Below, one piece after another: positions 1 through 6,703 of a DNA stretch of 7,627 nucleotides; positions within the stretch are counted from its first letter, which is position 1; every line of letters starts with the position of its first letter. This DNA comes from Candidatus Nanopelagicales bacterium (lineage in GTDB: Bacteria; Actinomycetota; Actinomycetes; S36-B12; UBA10799). The stretch covers positions 1 to 7,627 of the forward strand of contig JAUYKX010000234.1 in the NCBI GenBank assembly GCA_030699055.1. The letters run 5' to 3'. The notes below the pieces were generated by a model. That model had not been told where the DNA came from. It did no database searches and saw only the letters and a program-made list of their open reading frames with translations. A program made the position numbers and the translations under genes.

Positions 1-1287
1 GGCGAAACCGCACAACACCGCTCCGGAACGCCAGTCGCGCCGGGCCACCCAACGCCACAGTTGGTGGAACAGGGCCAGAACCGCGGCCCACCAGGCGATC
101 GGATTGCCCAGAGCCAGGACCTCCTGAGCGCACTCCTTCGCCCCGCAAACGCCGTTCGAGTTCTCGTAGAAGAAAGAAGTCGGGCGACCCTGCACCGGCC
201 AGGTCCAGGGGTTCGCCGAGTACGAGTGCGGCGTGCTGAGGTTGGTGTGGAAGCCCCAGGCTTCACGGTGGTAGTGCCACAGGCTGCGCAATGCGTCCGG
301 GATCAGTGTCCTGCCGCCGGGATTCTGGGCCGCCCACTGGCGGTCCCAGCCGCCGTCGGAGATGAACCAACCGGTCCAGGTGGCGACGTAGGTGACCACT
401 GCGATCGGGACCAGGATGAGAAACGCGGGCAAAATGTCGCGGCGGGCGACGGTCAACCAGGGATGTGTCTGGCCCGCTGCCCGGCGGGCGCCGACGGTCC
501 AGATGACGGCCATCAAGCCGAAGGCGGCCAGGTAGTAGATGCCGCTCCACTTCACGCCGCAGGCCAAGCCGAGGCTGACCCCGGCGGCGAGCAGCCACGG
601 CCGCCACCAGAGCCGAACCGCTCCTTGGGTCAGACGACGGCGGACCCAGTCGCGATCCAGTACGACGCAACCGAACCCGATCAACACGAACAGCATGAGG
701 AACCCGTCGAGCAGGGCCGTGCGGCTCATGACGATGTGGAGTCCGTCGAGGGCGACCAGGAACCCGGCGATTGTGCCGATCAGGTTTGACCGGCTGATAC
801 GGCGAAGAATCCGGGCCGCCAGAACGACACTCAGCACACCGGCAACCAGGGCCGCGATCCGCCAGCCGAAGGGGGTCATGCCGAACACGTGCTCGCCGGC
901 CGCGATCAGCCATTTGCCGAAAGGGGGGTGAACCACGAACGCCGATTCGCCGTTGAACAGTTCGGCCAGGGCTTGGGGATCCCCGGTCGATTCCAGAATG
1001 CGTTGATCGGCGCCTTCCACGGCTTGACGCTCGTAGCCGAACAACAGCAGCGAAAGCGCATCCTTGGCGTAGTAGGTCTCATCGAAGACGATCGAGCGCG
1101 GCTGGGACAGGTTCGGCAGCCGCAGCACCAGGGCGATCAGCGCTGTCACGGTCGGGGCGAGCCAGCCGAGCCAGCCGCCCCGGGGCATCGGAGGGCACAG
1201 CCTCGCGACCCTGTCGTCCGCTGAGGTCTGGTCGTCCGCCGTGATCCGGTGGGAGGCGGGTGCCTGCGGTGAGCCGGCGATCGTCAC
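1..1287 (-). CDS. pmt: Pmt-type protein O-mannosyltransferase (GT39), C-terminus cut by window edge
   Basis: Polytopic membrane enzyme of the PMT family, expected to transfer mannose from polyprenyl-phosphate-mannose to Ser/Thr of proteins exported through Sec. The 429 codons present read without a stop to the left edge. After a hydrophilic N-terminus of about 38 residues comes a first membrane segment (about 40-58). It is followed by the loop IVFDETYYAKD with the acidic pair D69-E70 expected in the active site, then VVHPPFGKW (119-126), SRTALLDGF (188-196), CGVKWSG (243-249), SLWHY (335-339), NPWTWPV (359-365) and a Cys pair, C381 and C386. All resemble mycobacterial Rv1002c. Several hydrophobic segments alternate with Arg-rich turns. 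About 100-150 C-terminal residues are probably missing. I chose GTG at 1287 because TACGAT ends 6 nt upstream; ATG at 1188 (codon 34) is the alternative. It is divergent from rsmI, as in mycobacteria. Family is very likely; substrates are inferred. Confidence 0.93.
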   Translation of the reverse strand, partial: MTIAGSPQAPASHRITADDQTSADDRVARLCPPMPRGGWLGWLAPTVTALIALVLRLPNLSQPRSIVFDETYYAKDALSLLLFGYERQAVEGADQRILESTGDPQALAELFNGESAFVVHPPFGKWLIAAGEHVFGMTPFGWRIAALVAGVLSVVLAARILRRISRSNLIGTIAGFLVALDGLHIVMSRTALLDGFLMLFVLIGFGCVVLDRDWVRRRLTQGAVRLWWRPWLLAAGVSLGLACGVKWSGIYYLAAFGLMAVIWTVGARRAAGQTHPWLTVARRDILPAFLILVPIAVVTYVATWTGWFISDGGWDRQWAAQNPGGRTLIPDALRSLWHYHREAWGFHTNLSTPHSYSANPWTWPVQGRPTSFFYENSNGVCGAKECAQEVLALGNPIAWWAAVLALFHQLWRWVARRDWRSGAVLCGFA

Positions 1288-1293
1288 GGCGGC

Positions 1294-1299
1294 ATCGTA
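1294..1299 (-). promoter_or_regulatory. Probable -10 box of pmt (leaderless)
   Basis: Read on the minus strand, TACGAT is followed by six bases (GCCGCC) and then the GTG at 1287, so transcription would begin at or next to the start codon. No Shine-Dalgarno is visible before this GTG. I could not find a convincing -35 hexamer 16-18 nt upstream, which is common for actinobacterial promoters. The box falls inside an open reading frame that continues upstream, so a longer pmt cannot be fully excluded. Confidence 0.5.
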
Positions 1300-1341
1300 T
1301 GGCTCGAACCGCTTTGCGCCGACCAGGGACGCCGCTGACGC

Positions 1342-1359
1342 CACTGACCACTGACTGAC
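1342..1359 (+). repeat. Short tandem repeat in the pmt/rsmI divergent promoter region
   Basis: CACTGAC occurs twice back to back (1342-1348 and 1349-1355), followed directly by TGAC (1356-1359). A further CTGAC lies at 1335-1339. The repeats sit between the proposed -10 boxes of pmt and rsmI, where a shared regulator could bind, but they may be chance or slippage. No known operator is recognised. Confidence 0.4.
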
Positions 1360-1380
1360 CCACAGGTACCGCCGGGCGGC

Positions 1381-1389
1381 TGGTACAAC
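1381..1389 (+). promoter_or_regulatory. Probable extended -10 box of rsmI (leaderless)
   Basis: TGG followed by TACAAC (hexamer 1384-1389) fits an extended -10 element. Six bases separate it from the ATG at 1396, so the transcript would start at or beside the A of the start codon. There is no Shine-Dalgarno before the ATG. No good -35 lies 16-18 nt upstream, and the extended TGn could compensate. The last base of the hexamer is C, not the usual T, which lowers confidence. Confidence 0.5.
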
Positions 1390-1395
1390 GGTGCG

Positions 1396-2313
1396 ATGGA
1401 TGTGGAGGGACGCCTGGTAGTCGCCGGTGCGCCGATCGGGAACGTCGGCGACGCCGGTCCGAGACTGGCCGAGGCGCTGGCATCAGCTGATGCGGTCGCC
1501 GCCGAGGACACCCGTCGGGTACGCAGACTGGCGAGCGAGCTCGGAATTCGAGTCCGCGGCCGCATCTACTCCTGCTACGAGGCCGTCGAAGCCACCCGGG
1601 CAACCGAACTGGTGCAGGCCATGATCGAGGGCGAATCCGTTCTGTTGATCACTGATGCGGGGATGCCCGGGGTCAGCGACCCCGGCTACCGGCTGGTCCG
1701 GGCGGCGGTCTCGGCCGGTGTGCCGGTCACTGTGGTGCCGGGGCCGTCGGCGGTTACCGCCGCATTGGCGGTGTCCGGACTACCCACCGATCGCTTCTGC
1801 TTCGAGGGATTTCCGGCCCGCAAGGCCGGTGAGCGGCGACGAAGGTTTTCCGAGCTGGCCGATGAACCCCGAACACTGGTGTTCTTCGAGTCGAAGCATC
1901 GGCTAGCGGCGAGCCTGGCCGACCTGGCGCAGTCCTTCGGCTCGGATCGGCCGGCGGTGCTGTGTCGGGAGCTCACCAAGACCCACGAGGAGGTGATTCG
2001 CGGCGACCTCGGGGAGTTGGCCGAGTGGGCCGAGCAGGCCGCGGGACGCCCGGTCGGCGAGGTGACGTTGGTTGTCGCCGGAGCACCCACCAACGGATTC
2101 GCGACAGGAACCCAGGTGAAGTCGGCGTCGGCCACGGAGCTGGCGACCGCCGTCGACCAACTGGTCGCGGCTGGCGAGAACAAGAAGACCGCCTTGGGGC
2201 TCGTCGCGCGCAAGTACGGAATACCCAAGCGCCAGGTCTGGTCGGCGGTTCACGGCGGAGGTCTCGCGGAGCTGGAGGCCGGACCGCCCGCTGTGCCCGT
2301 TGACCGACGCTGA
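1396..2313 (+). CDS. rsmI: 16S rRNA (cytidine-1402 2'-O)-methyltransferase RsmI
   Basis: SAM-dependent tetrapyrrole-methylase-fold enzyme that adds the 2'-O-methyl group to C1402 of 16S rRNA in the ribosomal P site. The 305-residue length fits the family. Visible motifs in order are APIGNVGD (12-19), AEDTRRVRRL (36-45), ITDAGMPGVSDPGYRLV (85-101), VPGPSAVTAAL (114-124), SGLPTDRFCFEGF (127-139), TLVFFESKHRL (160-170), RELTKTHEEV (191-200) and GEVTLVVAG (221-229). A C-terminal helix-turn-helix-like segment covers about 248-286 (KKTALGLVARKYGIPKRQV inside it), as in full-length RsmI proteins. ATG at 1396 is chosen because the family motif begins within a few residues and a -10 box lies just upstream. 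The gene is divergent from pmt and ends 21 nt before metG. The assignment is secure; the target base comes from family knowledge. Confidence 0.96.
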   Translation: MDVEGRLVVAGAPIGNVGDAGPRLAEALASADAVAAEDTRRVRRLASELGIRVRGRIYSCYEAVEATRATELVQAMIEGESVLLITDAGMPGVSDPGYRLVRAAVSAGVPVTVVPGPSAVTAALAVSGLPTDRFCFEGFPARKAGERRRRFSELADEPRTLVFFESKHRLAASLADLAQSFGSDRPAVLCRELTKTHEEVIRGDLGELAEWAEQAAGRPVGEVTLVVAGAPTNGFATGTQVKSASATELATAVDQLVAAGENKKTALGLVARKYGIPKRQVWSAVHGGGLAELEAGPPAVPVDRR

Positions 2314-2327
2314 GGCGACCGTAGGAT
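2300..2327 (+). promoter_or_regulatory. Probable metG promoter, -35 inside the rsmI 3' end
   Basis: TTGACC (2300-2305) and TAGGAT (2322-2327) are separated by 16 nt, close to the housekeeping sigma consensus. Seven bases separate the -10 from the ATG at 2335, predicting a leaderless metG mRNA. The -35 is made of the last sense codons of rsmI. The AGGA within the -10 could instead serve as a Shine-Dalgarno (8 nt before the ATG) on an rsmI-metG read-through mRNA, so one short sequence may have two uses. Confidence 0.6.
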
Positions 2328-2334
2328 CGGGCGC

Positions 2335-3936
2335 ATGCCCGACCCCAAGAGCTATTACGTGACGACCCCGATCTACTACGTAAACGACGCTCCGCACATC
2401 GGGCACGCCTACACGACCGTGGCCGGCGACGTCCTGACCCGCTGGCATCGCCAGCGCGGCGATCAGGTTTGGTACCTGACCGGAACGGACGAACACGGCA
2501 CCAAGGTCGAGCGGGCGGCCCGGGATAACGGGGTGGAGCCGCAACAATGGTGCGATCGACTGGTCGAGACGGCCTGGCGGCCGGTGCTCGAGACGATCGA
2601 CGCGGCCAACGATGACTTCATTCGGACCACCAGCGACCGGCACAAGAGGGGCGTGCAGCGCTTCTGGACGGCAGTCAAGGAGACCGGCAACGTCTACGAG
2701 GGTGAGTTCACGGGCCCGTACTGCGTGGGTTGCGAGGAGTTCAAGCGCCCGGGGGACTTGATCGAAAAACCGGACGGCACCCGACTGTGCCCGGTTCACG
2801 ACAAGCCGGTCGAAGACATCAGTGAGACGAACTGGTTCTTCCGGCTCTCCGCCTTCACCGAGCGACTGCTGGCGCACTACGAGGCGAACCCGAACGCGGT
2901 CGCGCCCGCCTCGGCCCGAAACGAAGTGATCTCCTTCATCAAACAGGGCCTCGATGACATCTCGATGTCACGGTCGAGCGTGTCCTGGGGGGTCCAACTG
3001 CCGTGGGACTCGGAACAGGTTGTCTATGTCTGGTTCGACGCCCTGCTGAACTACCTGACCGCGATCGGCTACGGGGCAAGGGAGGGAACGCTCGAGGCGC
3101 GGCGGTTCGACACGACCTGGCCGGCCGACGTTCACCTGGTCGGCAAGGACATCCTGCGCTTCCACGCCGTCTACTGGCCCGCGATGCTGATGGCCGCCGG
3201 GTTGCCGTTGCCCAAGCAGGTGTTCGCCCACGGTTGGCTGCTCGTCGGCGGCGAGAAGATGAGCAAGACCAAACTCACCGGAATCGCACCGAGCCGGATC
3301 GTCGACCACTTCGGTTCCGACGCGTTCCGTTACTACTTCCTGCGGGCGATCCACTTCGGACAGGACGGCTCGTTCTCCTGGGAGGACATGTCGATCCGTT
3401 ACACGGCCGAACTGGCTAACGGCCTGGGCAATCTGGCCTCTCGGGCCACGGCGATGGTCGACAGGTATCGCGACGGGGTGCTGCCGGAACCGGTCGCCTA
3501 CACGAATGTCGACCTCGCTTTGCAGGACAGCCTGGTCGCGGCCGTTGAGCGGGCCGACGCGGCGATGGATCGGCTGGACTTCGCCGGGGCGCTGGAGGCG
3601 ACGAAGGTGTTCGTCGATGAGGTCAACGGCTATGTCACCGAACAGCAGCCCTGGGTACTGGCGAAGGACCAGGCCGATATTGACCGGCTGTCCACCGTTC
3701 TGTACGTGATGTGCGAATCGCTGCGCGCTCTGGCCGTGCTGTACAACCCGTTCATGCCCAAGTCGATGAACGAACTGTGGTCTCGCCTCGGCGCTTCCGA
3801 CGGTCTCGGGGAGATTGCCGAGCAGCGCATCGCCGCGACGTCGCGTTGGGGTCAGCTGCCGCCCGGGTCTCGGGTCACCAAGGGCGATCCGCTGTTCCCA
3901 CGGTTGGCTGAGCCCACCGAGGACCAAGCCTCGTGA
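2335..3936 (+). CDS. metG: Methionyl-tRNA synthetase
   Basis: Class I aminoacyl-tRNA synthetase that charges tRNA-Met in the cytoplasm, including the initiator tRNA. The 533 residues show the HIGH motif (H21-H24, within NDAPHIGHAY), TGTDEHGTK (49-57), a connective-peptide zinc site of CVGC (C130, C133) plus CPVH (C152, H155), the Rossmann-core segment VVYVWFDALLNYL, the GKDILRFH segment, and KMSKT (308-312). After these comes an all-helical anticodon-binding domain containing NGLGNLASR and ending near residue 520. There is no C-terminal EMAP-II-like tRNA-binding domain, so this is the shorter form. One Cys3-His knuckle resembles the Thermus-type enzyme, not the double knuckle of E. coli. ATG at 2335 puts HIGH at the usual position. 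It begins the metG-tatD-rsmA overlap group. Very secure. Confidence 0.98.
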   Translation: MPDPKSYYVTTPIYYVNDAPHIGHAYTTVAGDVLTRWHRQRGDQVWYLTGTDEHGTKVERAARDNGVEPQQWCDRLVETAWRPVLETIDAANDDFIRTTSDRHKRGVQRFWTAVKETGNVYEGEFTGPYCVGCEEFKRPGDLIEKPDGTRLCPVHDKPVEDISETNWFFRLSAFTERLLAHYEANPNAVAPASARNEVISFIKQGLDDISMSRSSVSWGVQLPWDSEQVVYVWFDALLNYLTAIGYGAREGTLEARRFDTTWPADVHLVGKDILRFHAVYWPAMLMAAGLPLPKQVFAHGWLLVGGEKMSKTKLTGIAPSRIVDHFGSDAFRYYFLRAIHFGQDGSFSWEDMSIRYTAELANGLGNLASRATAMVDRYRDGVLPEPVAYTNVDLALQDSLVAAVERADAAMDRLDFAGALEATKVFVDEVNGYVTEQQPWVLAKDQADIDRLSTVLYVMCESLRALAVLYNPFMPKSMNELWSRLGASDGLGEIAEQRIAATSRWGQLPPGSRVTKGDPLFPRLAEPTEDQAS

Positions 3937-4808
3937 GCCCGGAATCAGCCGAGCCGAACGACCGGCTGGCGTCGGCAGACTGGCCCGCCGCGCCGGCCCC
4001 GTTGGTCAGCCCGGTGATCGACACCCACTGTCATCTCGACCTGATCGGGCAGCAGGGCGGCCCGGACGTGGATGAGTCGGTGGAGTTGGCCGCCGCCGCA
4101 GGGGTGATGCGAATCGTCCAGGTCGGCACCGACGTCGCGAGTTCGCGCTGGGCGGTTGGCCAGGCCCGGCGGAAGGAGGCGGTTTTGGCGGCTGTCGCCC
4201 TGCATCCGAACGAGGCCCCGCGCATCCACGAGCGCCATGGTCTCGATGGACTCGAATCAGCCTGGGCCGAGATCGGACAGCTCGCCGCCGACCCCGAGGT
4301 GGTCGCGATCGGCGAAACCGGCATGGACTTCTATCGCACCGATACACCCGGTCGCGCCGTGCAGGAGGAGAGCTTCCGTCGGCACATCCAGATCGCGCGG
4401 GAAACCGGCAAGACGCTCATCGTCCATGACCGGGAGGCTCACGAGGACGCGCTGCGAATCCTCGATGACGAACCGGGGCCGGACCGGATCGTGCTGCACT
4501 GTTTTTCCGGTGACGCCGCCCTGGTTGCCGAGGCCGCCCGACGCGGTTGGTTCTGTTCCTTTGCCGGGGTGGTCACGTTCAAGAACGCGTCCGTCGCCCG
4601 GCAGGCAGCCGCGGCGGTGCCCGACGAGTTGCTCCTGGTCGAGACGGACGCGCCTTTTCTCACGCCGACACCACACCGGGGTCGGGTCAACGGCAGTTAC
4701 CTGATGCCTTTGACGGTTCGGGCGCTGGCCGAGATCCGAGGGACCGACGAGCAGGGCATGTGCGACCTGCTGATGCGGAACTCCCGTCATGCCTTCGCCA
4801 TCGAATAG
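3933..4808 (+). CDS. tatD: TatD-family metal-dependent deoxyribonuclease
   Basis: Amidohydrolase-fold nuclease of the TatD group; relatives act as 3'-5' exonucleases on DNA or RNA and aid repair or RNA quality control. After a polar leader of about 27 residues come the expected metal ligands: THCH (H32, H34), GETGMD (E128), IVHDREAHED (H165), LHCFSG (H189) and VETDAPF (D239). LHPNEAP and TPTPHRGRVN are also family signatures. The full length of 291 residues is the family size plus the N-terminal leader. The GTG start overlaps the metG stop in a GTGA arrangement (4 nt), and GAGGA at 3919-3923 is a plausible ribosome site 9 nt upstream, so translation is probably coupled to metG. The same metG-tatD order occurs in mycobacteria. 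Family is secure; the exact cellular substrate is unknown. Confidence 0.95.
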   Translation: MSPESAEPNDRLASADWPAAPAPLVSPVIDTHCHLDLIGQQGGPDVDESVELAAAAGVMRIVQVGTDVASSRWAVGQARRKEAVLAAVALHPNEAPRIHERHGLDGLESAWAEIGQLAADPEVVAIGETGMDFYRTDTPGRAVQEESFRRHIQIARETGKTLIVHDREAHEDALRILDDEPGPDRIVLHCFSGDAALVAEAARRGWFCSFAGVVTFKNASVARQAAAAVPDELLLVETDAPFLTPTPHRGRVNGSYLMPLTVRALAEIRGTDEQGMCDLLMRNSRHAFAIE

Positions 4809-5721
4809 TTCATCCCCCGGCTCCGGACCCGGCTCCGAACCCGGCGCGGGCCTGCTGACGCCTGCGGACGTGCGAATGCTCGCCAACCGGCTCGACATTC
4901 GCCCCACCAAACAACGGGGCCAGAACTTCGTCATTGACCAGAACACGATCCGCCGGATCGTGCGGCTCGCGGGTGTGTGTCCGGGGGAACAGGTGCTGGA
5001 AGTGGGGCCCGGGCTCGGTTCCCTCACGCTCGGCCTGCTCGCCGCGGGAGCACAGGTCACGGCGATCGAAGTCGACAAGCGGCTCGCCGAAGCCCTGCCG
5101 GAAATCGTCGCCGAGCGGTTGCCTGACGCGGCTGGCCGTTTGGCGGTGATCTCTGCCGACGCGCTGCGAGTGCCGCTTCCCCTGCCCAAGTCAGCGACCG
5201 GAGAGCCTTGCACTCCGACCAAGCTGGTGGCCAATCTTCCGTACAACGTGGCCGTCCCGATTCTGCTGCGCTTCCTGGCCGACCAACCCTCGATCACCCG
5301 GGCGGTGGTGATGGTGCAGGCGGAAGTCGCCCGCCGGTTGGTGGCCGCCCCCGGTGGCCGGGAATACGGCATCCCCTCGGCCAAATTGGCCTGGTTCGGT
5401 AGTGCCGGCTGGCTGGGTTCGGTCCCGCCGAGCGTCTTCTGGCCGGTGCCGCGAGTGGAGTCGGCGCTGGTCGAATTCGATCGGGTGTCGTCGCCGACGC
5501 CCGAAGTCGAGCGGGACGAGATCTTTCGCTGCATTGACGCCGCGTTCGCCCAACGGCGCAAGACCATTCGTCGCGCGCTGTCGGCGTGGGCCGGGGGTGG
5601 AGAGGTCATATCCGACGTTTTGGTCCGGGCGCGCGTTGATCCGTCCGTTCGGGCGGAAGTTCTGTCCATTCGGGAGTTTGCCCGAATCGCTGGCGCGCGG
5701 ACCCCCGGGTCGGGCGCCTAG
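4789..5721 (+). CDS. rsmA: 16S rRNA dimethyladenosine transferase RsmA (KsgA)
   Basis: SAM-dependent methyltransferase that dimethylates A1518 and A1519 in the 3'-terminal hairpin of 16S rRNA late in small-subunit assembly; its loss classically gives kasugamycin resistance. The 310 residues show PTKQRGQNFVID (39-50), SAM motif I VLEVGPGLGSLT (69-80), the acidic residue E94 after it, SADAL (D124), catalytic motif IV NLPYN (149-153), then QAEVARR, PRVES and the C-terminal QRRKTIRRAL segment. ATG at 4789 lies inside the tatD 3' end (20 nt overlap), with GGAA 8 nt upstream as a weak ribosome site. It creates a Ser/Pro/Gly-rich tail of about 21 residues ahead of the conserved LLTPADVR. GTG at 4870 is a later alternative but would cut into that conserved start. 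It follows tatD directly, without the rpfB gene present in mycobacteria. Very secure. Confidence 0.97.
   Translation: MPSPSNSSSPGSGPGSEPGAGLLTPADVRMLANRLDIRPTKQRGQNFVIDQNTIRRIVRLAGVCPGEQVLEVGPGLGSLTLGLLAAGAQVTAIEVDKRLAEALPEIVAERLPDAAGRLAVISADALRVPLPLPKSATGEPCTPTKLVANLPYNVAVPILLRFLADQPSITRAVVMVQAEVARRLVAAPGGREYGIPSAKLAWFGSAGWLGSVPPSVFWPVPRVESALVEFDRVSSPTPEVERDEIFRCIDAAFAQRRKTIRRALSAWAGGGEVISDVLVRARVDPSVRAEVLSIREFARIAGARTPGSGA
4816..4849 (+). repeat. 12-nt imperfect tandem repeat in the rsmA N-terminal tail
   Basis: A unit CCCGGCTCCGGA (4816-4827) is followed by CCCGGCTCCGAA (4828-4839) and a partial copy CCCGGCGCGG (4840-4849). The period is a multiple of three, so it keeps the rsmA frame and encodes a Pro-Gly-Ser-Gly/Glu pattern between the overlap with tatD and the conserved domain. 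It looks like replication slippage in a part of the protein with little constraint. Confidence 0.75.
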
Positions 5722-5724
5722 CAT
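5719..5724 (+). promoter_or_regulatory. Possible -10 box of ispE sharing the rsmA stop codon
   Basis: TAGCAT begins with the TAG stop codon of rsmA and ends 6 nt before the GTG of ispE, which predicts a leaderless transcript. No purine-rich ribosome site precedes this GTG. No good -35 is seen at 16-18 nt, so this could also be a weak or absent promoter, with ispE read through from rsmA only 9 nt away. Confidence 0.4.
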
Positions 5725-5730
5725 CATTCC

Positions 5731-6675
5731 GTGTCAGCAGCCTCCCGATCGGTGACCGTGCGGGTTCCGGCGAAAGTGAACCTGCAGTTGTCGGTCGGCC
5801 CCCGTCGGCCCGACGGCTACCACGACGTCGTGACCGTGCTTCATTCGATATCGATCTTCGATGAGGTGGTGGCGGTTGAGGCCGGTGGCTCGAACGGGAT
5901 CAGCATCGCTGTCGACGGTGAGGCACCGCCGGGCTTGCCGCTCGACGAGTCGAACCTGGCCTGGCGGGCGGCACAGGCCCTGGCCGAGTACGCCGACTTC
6001 GCGCCGGATGTACACCTGTTGCTGCGCAAACGCATTCCGATCGCCGGCGGCATGGCCGGCGGTTCCGCCGATGCCGCTGCGGCATTGATCGCCTGCGACG
6101 CCCTGTGGGGTACGGACTTGGGCCGTGAGGAGATGGCCCTGCTGGCGGCAAGGCTGGGCAGCGACGTGCCCTTCTCGTTGCACGGTGGCACGGCGGTGGG
6201 CACCAATCGCGGAGAGATCCTCACTCCGGCGTTGATCAGTGGACAGTTTCACTGGGTGTGCGCGTTCGTGTCCGACGGGCTCAGCGCGGCGGCGGTATAC
6301 GCCGAATGTGATCGTCAGCGGGGCTCGGACCCGGTGCCGCCACCGCAGGTCAGTGAACCGTTGATGGCCGCCTTGCGCAGCGGTGATGCCCGGGCTGTCG
6401 GTCGGCAACTCACCAATGGCCTCGAGCGGGCGGCAGTGTCGTTACGTCCTCAGTTGGACCTGTTGTTGGAGGCCGGTCGCGACGCCGGAGCCCTTGGGGC
6501 GATCGTGTCGGGGTCCGGGCCCACGTGTGTATTCCTGGCCCGCGACGAAGAGCACGCCCTGGACTTGGCGGCCGAGGTGGCCGGTTCCGGGCAGTGCGAG
6601 AGCGTTGCCCAAGCGTCGGGTCCGGTCCACGGAGCCCGAATTGTCGAGGCTGAATCCGGGGCCGTTGGCCTCTGA
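5731..6675 (+). CDS. ispE: 4-diphosphocytidyl-2-C-methyl-D-erythritol kinase IspE
   Basis: GHMP-family kinase that phosphorylates the 2-hydroxyl of CDP-methylerythritol with ATP, the fourth step of the MEP isoprenoid pathway. The 314 residues contain VRVPAKVNLQL near the start (K15, a conserved catalytic-site lysine), GPRRPDGYHDV, the glycine-rich ATP loop PIAGGMAGGSADAAAAL (103-119), LGSDVPFSLHGGTA with catalytic aspartate D145, and the third GHMP motif SGSGPTCVFLA. The GTG at 5731 lies 9 nt after the rsmA stop and is supported by a possible -10 hexamer. The in-frame GTG at 5752 would also keep the conserved core. The rsmA-ispE pair is widespread in actinobacteria. It ends in a hairpin facing convergent ung. 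Very secure assignment. Confidence 0.97.
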   Translation: MSAASRSVTVRVPAKVNLQLSVGPRRPDGYHDVVTVLHSISIFDEVVAVEAGGSNGISIAVDGEAPPGLPLDESNLAWRAAQALAEYADFAPDVHLLLRKRIPIAGGMAGGSADAAAALIACDALWGTDLGREEMALLAARLGSDVPFSLHGGTAVGTNRGEILTPALISGQFHWVCAFVSDGLSAAAVYAECDRQRGSDPVPPPQVSEPLMAALRSGDARAVGRQLTNGLERAAVSLRPQLDLLLEAGRDAGALGAIVSGSGPTCVFLARDEEHALDLAAEVAGSGQCESVAQASGPVHGARIVEAESGAVGL

Positions 6676-6697
6676 CGCTGAGCCGGAAGGCTCAGCG
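6676..6697. terminator. Hairpin between convergent ispE and ung
   Basis: A perfect 9-bp stem, CGCTGAGCC against GGCTCAGCG, closes a GGAA tetraloop (GNRA type on the plus strand). It starts at the base after the ispE stop and ends 6 nt before the ung stop, so it can serve both genes. No U-rich run follows on either strand, so it may be an RNA-stabilising hairpin or a U-less actinobacterial terminator, not a canonical intrinsic one. Confidence 0.7.
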
Positions 6698-6703
6698 CCA
6701 GCC

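Noticed and set aside
61..789. 242-codon plus-strand frame opposite pmt
   Set aside because: The minus strand encodes clear PMT motifs throughout this region. The plus frame gives a polar, repeat-free sequence without known motifs.
263..913. 216-codon minus-strand frame that could suggest a frameshifted pmt
   Set aside because: The true pmt frame is open without interruption from 1287 to the window edge, and this frame is an Arg/Pro-rich shadow. There is no sign of a frameshift.
1345..1440. Upstream extension of pmt beyond GTG 1287, since its frame stays open into rsmI
   Set aside because: The extension would overlap the rsmI start antisense and has no family similarity, while GTG 1287 is directly preceded by a -10-like TACGAT.
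1903..2877. 324-codon minus-strand frame antisense to the end of rsmI and the start of metG
   Set aside because: It spans the proposed metG promoter and two secure genes, and its composition (Arg, Gly, Val, Leu, Asp rich) shows no family motif.
2968..3927. 319-codon minus-strand frame antisense to metG
   Set aside because: Shadow of metG codon usage; no domain, no neighbouring promoter signal.
4257..5669. 470-codon open frame on the minus strand antisense to tatD and rsmA
   Set aside because: Both sense genes carry complete, well-conserved motifs. The antisense product is a low-complexity Arg/Ser/Ala/Thr/Pro-rich sequence with no recognisable domain, as expected from the complement of GC-rich codons.
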